A stretch of 9,356 nucleotides of DNA from Deltaproteobacteria bacterium UBA3076. Lineage in GTDB: Bacteria > Desulfobacterota > Dissulfuribacteria > Dissulfuribacterales > UBA3076. Shown piece after piece: positions 5,185 to 9,356 of this stretch. The translations under genes and the position numbers were made by a program. How positions within the stretch are numbered: the stretch's first letter is position 1; each line of letters opens with the position of its first letter. Where the stretch lies: positions 1 to 9,356 of the forward strand of contig DFBQ01000231.1 in assembly GCA_002367355.1 (NCBI GenBank). The letters run 5' to 3'. The notes below the pieces were generated by a model. It was not told where the DNA came from. It saw only the letters and a program-made list of their open reading frames with translations, and did not search any database.

Positions 5185-6036
5185 TCATCCATCGATCTCC
5201 TTTGCGACAGGGGCTAAACGGACCCTAAGCCTCAACATGGCCTTGGTATGCATCTGGGATATGCGGGATTCCGTATATCCCATGATTTCCCCTATTTCTC
5301 GCATTGTGAGATCCTCGTAGTAATAAAGAGAGATTACGATTTTTTCCTTTTCCGGGAGAGCGGTTATGGCTTTTATCAAAATTTCTTTGATCTCGGTTTT
5401 ATTCAATAAGGCAAAGGGGTTTATCTCACTATCGTCTGCTATTAAATCAAAGAGATCATCTTCATTATTGTCCGGCATTCTTCTGCGGATAGTTTCTATA
5501 TCAAGGAAAGTTACGTTCTTTGTTTTATCCAATAATTTGTAGAATTTTTCTATGCTGATTCCCAATGCATCGGCAACTTCTTTGTCTTTGGGAGGTCGAT
5601 TAAGCCCTTTTTCCAAATATTGGTATGTCTTTTCCAGTTCTGTAATTTTTTTCCGTATGGATCTCGGGACCCAATCAAGGGATCTGAGTTCATCCAATAT
5701 GGCCCCACGAATACGGAATTCCGCGTAAGTCTTGAAACGAATTTTTTTTGATGAATCAAATTTCTCAATAGCATCCATTAATCCGATGACTCCTGAGCTT
5801 ATGAGATCATCCTGGGATATGTTTGGGGGCAGGCGCATGGCGAGTCTTCCAGCAATGTATTTTATCAGAGGAGAATACTTGAGGATCAGTTCCTCACGTT
5901 TCTCCTGCGTGAGTGATTGACCGTTGCCGAAAAAAGCGTCAGTATAATCTCTAAGTGGTATTCTCGTGGGTTTTGCCAACACTCGCTTACGTTCCAAGGA
6001 GGTGTTCCCAGAGATATTTGACGTTACCGACAACAT
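5185..6036 (-). CDS. fliA: RNA polymerase sigma factor for flagellar operon (sigma-28, FliA/WhiG family)
   Basis: A 283-residue sigma-70-family factor with regions 2, 3 and 4 but no region 1, as in FliA. Region 2 (about 50-130) contains YSPLIKYIAGRLAMRLP, DDLISSGVIGLMDAIEKFD, FKTYAEFRIRGAILDELR and DWVPRS, all typical of sigma-28. Region 4 (about 220-275) has LPEKEKIVISLYYYEDLTMREIGEIMG (given in two parts: LPEKEKIVISLYYYE and DLTMREIGEIMG) and a helix-turn-helix ending SRISQMHTKAM. It directs RNA polymerase to class 3 flagellar promoters, usually held in check by FlgM, which is not seen here. I prefer the ATG at 6036 because AGGAGAG lies about 6 nt upstream; an in-frame ATG at 6054 lacks a ribosome site. 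The roughly 40-residue leader is longer than in enteric FliA. The fliL-like gene downstream supports a motility context. Confidence 0.93.
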   Translation of the reverse strand: MLSVTSNISGNTSLERKRVLAKPTRIPLRDYTDAFFGNGQSLTQEKREELILKYSPLIKYIAGRLAMRLPPNISQDDLISSGVIGLMDAIEKFDSSKKIRFKTYAEFRIRGAILDELRSLDWVPRSIRKKITELEKTYQYLEKGLNRPPKDKEVADALGISIEKFYKLLDKTKNVTFLDIETIRRRMPDNNEDDLFDLIADDSEINPFALLNKTEIKEILIKAITALPEKEKIVISLYYYEDLTMREIGEIMGYTESRISQMHTKAMLRLRVRLAPVAKEIDG

Positions 6037-6747
6037 GGTTTTCTCTCCTATCATCTATTACCGGCAAGATATATTGTGCCAAGTCCATAACTCCCTGATC
6101 CATAGCTATTAATTAATCTCCGATTCCTTTGGTGTCTCAGCGTGATTTCTGAAGACATCTCAACCAGCATGTTTCTTTTTTTGATCAGTTGAATTGAGAA
6201 GAAACGAAATGACTTTGGGGGAGGGATAGAACTGAGTCAAAAGCAATCAAAAACAGAAAAACCCTCATTTCCTCTCCCCCTATCATAATCTGATCTTCCT
6301 GTAAGTTGCCCAACCAAATTATGTCCACGCTTTAAAGAAGCAACACTTGTACCAATAACCTGGAGAAGCATTCTCTGTATGTCTTAAGGGAACAGAAAGT
6401 AACTCTCCATCCTACTTTACAGTGAACGGTATGTGATTTCTTGAACTGATCAAGCGCCAAGCGCAAGCTCATATACTATTAAATGTTTTTATTAAGAAAA
6501 CAGAGGGTTGCATTATTGAAGCCGTCTCTGACCTCGCCTTACGGGATAAGATAATAAATGCCTCTAATAGCAGATAAACAGGGGAGTAAACAGATATGAA
6601 AATATGACAGAAATGCGGACGAAAGAACCTTATACTTCCATGGTCGGACTGCAGGATACAAAATTATAGTCAATATTTTGACATAAATGGGAGTTTGACA
6701 AACAAGATGACAATTTTTTGTCACTCGGTTTCTATTAACCCGAACGG
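6037..6747. other. 711-bp region without a convincing gene, 5' of fliA
   Basis: A/T-rich spacer between the nitrilase-RfaE2 gene and fliA. Contents seen: the fliA ribosome site; an imperfect inverted repeat of G-rich arms (6217-6226 with 6270-6280); a 27-codon minus-strand frame (6185-6268) with a plausible ribosome site; hairpins GAGAA/TTCTC (6363-6375), CTTGA/TCAAG (6440-6454) and GCGC/GCGC (6454-6464); and a cluster of TGACA/TGTCA half-sites (6669-6723). I recognise no riboswitch, tRNA or gene remnant. A near sigma-54 motif (TGGCAC...TTGC on the minus strand, just upstream of fliA) has the wrong spacing. Confidence 0.5.
6217..6280. repeat. Imperfect inverted repeat with G-rich / C-rich arms
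   Basis: GGGGGAGGGA (6217-6226) pairs with TCCTCTCCCCC (6270-6280) apart from one bulged base, around a 43-nt loop. G-rich GGGGGAG arms of this kind resemble common intergenic palindromic repeats. There is no U-run on either side, so a simple terminator is unlikely. Confidence 0.4.
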
Positions 6748-6750
6748 TTA
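6708..6750 (-). terminator. Two small hairpins after the nitrilase-RfaE2 gene, weak terminator candidate
   Basis: TAACC/GGTTA (6736-6740 with 6746-6750) overlaps the stop codon. Further along the minus-strand transcript TGACAA/TTGTCA (6708-6713 with 6718-6723) forms a perfect 6-bp stem with a 4-nt loop. Neither is GC-rich and no clean U-run follows, so termination would be inefficient at best. Confidence 0.3.
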
Positions 6751-8019
6751 CAGTAACTTTAATATGCGGCTTGTGGATATGTCGTGAACAAAGGGAATCC
6801 TGGCTACATGGCCTCCTGCGTTCTTTACCGTTTTGGCTCCCACTATGTCTTTCTCTTCCCAATCCGCGCCCTTGACTAAAACATGTGGAACAATGGTCTG
6901 AATAAGATTTAAAGGAGTGGGATCGTTAAAAATCACCACATAGTCTACAGCGGCAAGTCCAGCCAGCACGTGCGCCCTCATTGCTTCGGGGTTTATGGGG
7001 CGCTCCGGACCCTTGATCTCTCTGACTGATTTGTCGCTGTTTAATCCTACCACCAGATAGTCGCCCAAGTGCCGGGCTGACTCCAGGTATGAGACATGAC
7101 CTGCATGCAGGAGATCAAAACATCCATTGGTAAAAACCATCTTCTGGCCGGCCTTGCGTCTTCGATTGACCGCGGTATTCAGGGAAGGCAGGTCCAGTAT
7201 CTTCGGATCAGCCTTTGGCCACCAGGACCTTGGTGCATGTGCAGTAAAAAAGTCCTGCCGCGCGGTGTGTATTTCATCCATATCCAGATCAGCCAAGACG
7301 ATTGTCTCTCCGTCACAGGCCTTGGCAAGGATTTCCCCACGGGGTCCTATGATCTTGGAACCTCCACCGAATTCGGTGCCTCCAATCATGCCCCAGGCGT
7401 TTGCACCTGCCATAAAACATTGGTTCTCAATAGCCCTTGATTCCATCAGAAGCTCCAGGTGGTGTCTTCGGCTTAGCGGCCATAGGGCCGACAAAAGCAC
7501 CAAGTCTACCCCCTGACATACAAGATGACGGACAAGTTCCGGGAAACGCAGGTCAAAACAGGTTATCAGGCCAAACCCCGGTTCGGTTTTTCTGAGAGGT
7601 ATCCACAGGGCAACAGGGTCTGTCCCGGGGCTAAAGACATGATCCTCTTTCATCGGGGCAAAGAGATGGATCTTTCTATATTTATGAAATGTATTATCAG
7701 GTCCGATCACATAGGTAGTATTAAAGAGCTTCTCCCCTGATTCCTCTAATTCAGGAAGTGTGCCGACTATGTGGATTCCATTGGTTTCTGCTAAAATTTT
7801 AAGTTTGGACAGGAGCCCGGGGATTTCATGGGCCAGGTACTTGTCAGCTTCACTGAGAGGACCTGTTGCCCACAGTTCAGGAAGTAGAAGTAATTCCCCT
7901 CCTGCCTCTGCAGTTTCAATGGTTGCGGATTCAACTTTCTTCCAGTTGGCATGGATATCTTTTTCCCTGGGAGTGAACTGGAAAATACCCATTTTGAAAG
8001 TTGACACTGACTGTTTCAT
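6748..8019 (-). CDS. Fusion of a nitrilase-family amidohydrolase and an RfaE2/HldE-type heptose-1-phosphate nucleotidyltransferase
   Basis: A 423-residue protein from the ATG at 8019. Residues about 10-270 form a carbon-nitrogen hydrolase domain with the full triad: Glu48 in LLLPELWATG, Lys116 in KYRKIHLF, Cys154 in LITCFDLRFPE. Residues about 285-423 form an RfaE domain II nucleotidyltransferase: VFTNGCFDLLHAGHVSYL with HAGH at 305-308, VVGLNSDKSVR, GPERPIN, and a C-terminal VHDISTSRILKLL. That domain attaches AMP to heptose-1-phosphate in ADP-heptose synthesis for LPS. The nitrilase half resembles omega-amidase/NIT-type hydrolases; its substrate is unknown. No HldE kinase domain is present. 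Both halves keep their catalytic motifs and one uninterrupted frame joins them. A TTG at 8079 would add 20 residues translated from heptamer repeats, so I reject it. Neither ATG at 8019 nor ATG at 7992 has a good ribosome site. Upstream is a galE-type gene. Confidence 0.87.
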   Translation of the reverse strand: MKQSVSTFKMGIFQFTPREKDIHANWKKVESATIETAEAGGELLLLPELWATGPLSEADKYLAHEIPGLLSKLKILAETNGIHIVGTLPELEESGEKLFNTTYVIGPDNTFHKYRKIHLFAPMKEDHVFSPGTDPVALWIPLRKTEPGFGLITCFDLRFPELVRHLVCQGVDLVLLSALWPLSRRHHLELLMESRAIENQCFMAGANAWGMIGGTEFGGGSKIIGPRGEILAKACDGETIVLADLDMDEIHTARQDFFTAHAPRSWWPKADPKILDLPSLNTAVNRRRKAGQKMVFTNGCFDLLHAGHVSYLESARHLGDYLVVGLNSDKSVREIKGPERPINPEAMRAHVLAGLAAVDYVVIFNDPTPLNLIQTIVPHVLVKGADWEEKDIVGAKTVKNAGGHVARIPFVHDISTSRILKLL

Positions 8020-8035
8020 GCTTGAATAAAAGTAA

Positions 8036-8176
8036 CTATTCAGGTTGAAGGTTGAAGGCTGAAGGCTGAAGGATTTCAAGCAGTTCGCAACGATCGAACA
8101 GAGATGAAGTCTCTAAACTAATACTGTAAATCTCGTTAGCCAACTCAAATGCCCACAGTTTTGTGTAATCACGCAT
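8036..8176 (-). pseudogene. N-terminal remnant of a second four-helix-bundle (S23/IVP family) protein
   Basis: ATG at 8176, with an AGGGA ribosome site about 7 nt upstream, opens a 46-residue frame starting MRDYTKLWAFELANEIYSIS. The MRD-x-x-KL-x-x-FELA start is that of many four-helix-bundle proteins. Similarity ends after about 20-22 residues. The frame then runs into the heptamer repeats and stops (TAG, 8036-8038) in the left arm of the inverted repeat. Helices 2-4 are absent. The remnant sits between galE and the nitrilase-RfaE2 gene, on their strand. This matches the truncated copy at 5086. Short length makes the family call moderate; a functional small peptide is not excluded. Confidence 0.5.
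8042..8072. repeat. Tandem heptamer array (AGGYTGA x4 plus partial)
   Basis: Units AGGTTGA, AGGTTGA, AGGCTGA, AGGCTGA, then AGG. The array overlaps the left arm of the 8032-8227 element and supplies the last codons of the truncated four-helix frame. A second heptamer pair, ATTCAAC twice (8233-8246), lies just outside the right arm. Confidence 0.7.
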
Positions 8177-8266
8177 GATTTGTCCCTATTAGTCTTCTAC
8201 CTTCAGCCTATCCACCTGAATAGTTACCCTTAATTCAACATTCAACATTTGATTATACGGGATCAT

Positions 8267-9217
8267 TTACTGTCCTACTCTCCAGTCCAATGTTCTTTCA
8301 ATCCCTTCAGAAAGAGCTGTTTTGGGCTTCCAGCCCAGCACCTCCTCAGCCAGATCTATTTTTAGGCAGCTCTTTTTGAGATCTCCCGGCCTTGCAGAGG
8401 TCCTGTTTGGTGTCCTGAGAGAGTTGTCCAGAGGACGTTTTTTGGAAATCACATCAAATATGGTCTCAAAGAGGGCCTGGGTCCTGGTTTCCTTCCCTGT
8501 ACCAATGTTTACGGCCTTTTTGTTTCCCGCTTCAAGGGCAAGAAGATTTGCCTCCACGATATCTCCCACATAGCAGTAGTCCCTGATCATGCCCTCGGGT
8601 TCAGAGGAAAAATGGTAGAGCGTACTAGGCTTATTTTCAAGGAATCTGTCCATAAAAATGGCCACTACCCCTGCCTCACCATTAGGTATCTGGCGAGGGC
8701 CATAGATGTTGGAATATCTTAGAACAGTATAATTCAATCCGTACTGGTGCTCGTAGAAGTGAAGGTAGTTTTCTGAAACTGCCTTTGCTATGGCATAAGG
8801 AGATAGGGGCTGCGGAGGATAGCCCTCAGAGGTGGGGTACTCTTCAGCCTCTCCATATATGGCCCCTCCCGAGGATATGAATATGACCTTGCGTGTACCG
8901 ACCATCCTGGCACCTTCCAGCAGGTTGATAAAACCCTCGATATTTACTGAGGCGTCAAACCCGGGGTCTTCCACAGAAGCAGGGACAGAGATTTGGGCTG
9001 CGTGGTGATTTATCACCTCCGGCTTTTCGTAATCCAGTAGTTTGTGTATCTCCGGGGCCCTGATGTCCATTAAATAGAATTTTGCCTCAGGATGCAGGTT
9101 CTTCCGTTTTCCTGTGTACAGGTTGTCTACCACTACAACTTCATGACCTGCCTCTATGTACGCACCTGTCACATTTGAACCTATAAAACCCGCTCCGCCG
9201 GTTACAAGGATTTTCAT
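8267..9217 (-). CDS. NAD-dependent epimerase/dehydratase, UDP-glucose 4-epimerase-like (extended SDR)
   Basis: A 316-residue extended short-chain dehydrogenase from ATG at 9217, normal family length. The Rossmann NAD-binding motif TGGAGFIGS is at 6-14 and VVVDNLYTGK follows at about 28-37. Catalytic residues are in SSGGAIYG (115-122) and the YxxxK motif YAIAK (141-145). Also present are LRYSNIYGPRQ (166-176), RDYCYVGDIVEA (212-223) and a late RPGD. The family interconverts UDP-glucose and UDP-galactose or related sugars in the cytoplasm, supplying polysaccharide or LPS synthesis, which fits the downstream RfaE2 domain. Exact sugar specificity cannot be set from sequence. AAGGAG lies 10 nt before this ATG; a GTG at 9223 (4 nt spacing) is an alternative adding two residues. 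It is the first gene of its strand in the window, with a TATAAT box upstream. Confidence 0.87.
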   Translation of the reverse strand: MKILVTGGAGFIGSNVTGAYIEAGHEVVVVDNLYTGKRKNLHPEAKFYLMDIRAPEIHKLLDYEKPEVINHHAAQISVPASVEDPGFDASVNIEGFINLLEGARMVGTRKVIFISSGGAIYGEAEEYPTSEGYPPQPLSPYAIAKAVSENYLHFYEHQYGLNYTVLRYSNIYGPRQIPNGEAGVVAIFMDRFLENKPSTLYHFSSEPEGMIRDYCYVGDIVEANLLALEAGNKKAVNIGTGKETRTQALFETIFDVISKKRPLDNSLRTPNRTSARPGDLKKSCLKIDLAEEVLGWKPKTALSEGIERTLDWRVGQ

Positions 9218-9261
9218 ATCCACAGATCTCCTTAATATATACTAGAGCTATTAGCTTAATG

Positions 9262-9267
9262 ATTATA
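9262..9267 (-). promoter_or_regulatory. Candidate -10 box (TATAAT) upstream of the epimerase gene
   Basis: A perfect TATAAT on the minus strand lies about 45 bp upstream of the ATG at 9217 and about 25 bp upstream of its AAGGAG site. The best -35 at usual spacing is poor (AAGTTT at 17 bp; TTGTAA only at 13 bp). Plausible as a sigma-70-type promoter, unproven. Confidence 0.35.
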
Positions 9268-9289
9268 GGATGTTTTGCTATTACAAACT

Positions 9290-9343
9290 TTCACCCTGTT
9301 GAATCTCCAAAGGGGGCAGCGAAGCTGCATTCAACAGGGTGAA
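9290..9343. repeat. Nested inverted repeat with 15-bp perfect arms and an inner GCAGC/GCTGC hairpin
   Basis: TTCACCCTGTTGAAT (9290-9304) recurs as its exact reverse complement at 9329-9343 around a 24-bp core. The core holds a second hairpin, GCAGC-GAA-GCTGC (9316-9328), which directly abuts the right outer arm. There is no U-run and no adjacent ORF inside the window. It could be a dispersed palindromic repeat or the 3' end of a gene just outside the window. The bases after it (ACCCGTTGGGTGTT to the end) continue in similar style. Confidence 0.6.
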
Positions 9344-9356
9344 CCCGTTGGGTGTT

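Larger units (their letters stand above)
8032..8227. mobile_element. 196-bp element with 14-bp perfect terminal inverted repeats holding a four-helix remnant
   Basis: GTAACTATTCAGGT (8032-8045) recurs as its exact reverse complement ACCTGAATAGTTAC (8214-8227). Further inward both arms carry AGGCTGAAGG, so the similarity continues with a gap. The element holds the truncated four-helix ORF. Structure (terminal inverted repeats plus an S23/IVP-type ORF) recalls 23S rRNA intervening sequences, but it lies between protein genes. No transposase is present, so any mobility would be in trans or past. No target duplication is evident. Confidence 0.55.

Noticed and set aside
6070..6095. Sigma-54 promoter-like TGGCAC...TTGC on the minus strand upstream of fliA
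   Set aside because: The GG and GC elements are 13 bp apart instead of the required 10.
6539..6862. 107-codon minus-strand frame beginning MGRERHSG
   Set aside because: It starts inside the RfaE2 domain in another frame, is of low-quality composition and resembles no family. I treat it as a shadow of the fusion gene.
8020..8079. TTG start at 8079 for the nitrilase-RfaE2 gene
   Set aside because: The extra residues (SLQPSTFNLN) are translated heptamer repeats and an inverted-repeat arm. Nitrilase homology begins after the ATG at 8019.

Overview
The window reads as chromosomal DNA of an anaerobic, flagellated, Gram-negative bacterium, most likely a Desulfobacterota (former Deltaproteobacteria) lineage. 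This is inferred from gene content (a flagellar sigma-28, a FliL-like protein, an anaerobic-type CobJ/CbiH, a heptose nucleotidyltransferase of LPS synthesis, a variant GlgC-type protein) and from simple 7-8 bp intergenic repeats beside four-helix-bundle gene remnants, a combination I associate with that phylum. No search was run, so the assignment is tentative. All seven convincing full-length genes lie on the minus strand and are described from right to left, the direction of transcription.

Right block (9217 to 6748): a GalE-type sugar-nucleotide epimerase, then a decayed four-helix-bundle (S23/IVP family) gene inside inverted repeats, then a single ORF joining a complete nitrilase-family amidohydrolase to an RfaE2/HldE-type heptose-1-phosphate nucleotidyltransferase. 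Both intact genes fit envelope polysaccharide/LPS precursor supply. The fusion is the most unusual protein here.

Middle block (6747 to 4126): about 710 bases without a convincing gene, then the flagellar sigma factor FliA, a second truncated four-helix-bundle gene with its own imperfect inverted repeat and octamer repeats, and a FliL-like membrane protein with a long acidic N-terminus. The fliA/fliL-like pair suggests a motility locus.

Left block (4125 to 1): a possible 47-residue plus-strand small protein, CobJ (precorrin-3B / cobalt-factor III C17-methyltransferase) standing without other cobalamin genes, then a probable DHH phosphoesterase - FmdB-type zinc ribbon - GlgC-like operon. An 18-bp perfect inverted repeat sits between cobJ and the DHH gene and shares a GTAACT-type terminus with the repeat bracketing the four-helix remnant near 8.1 kb. 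The GlgC-like protein lacks two normally conserved active-site features, so its activity is in doubt.

No tRNA, rRNA, CRISPR array, transposase or phage gene was seen. The main points for follow-up are the nitrilase-RfaE2 fusion, the family of short inverted-repeat elements (two of them holding four-helix-bundle remnants), the altered GlgC active site and the small plus-strand ORF.
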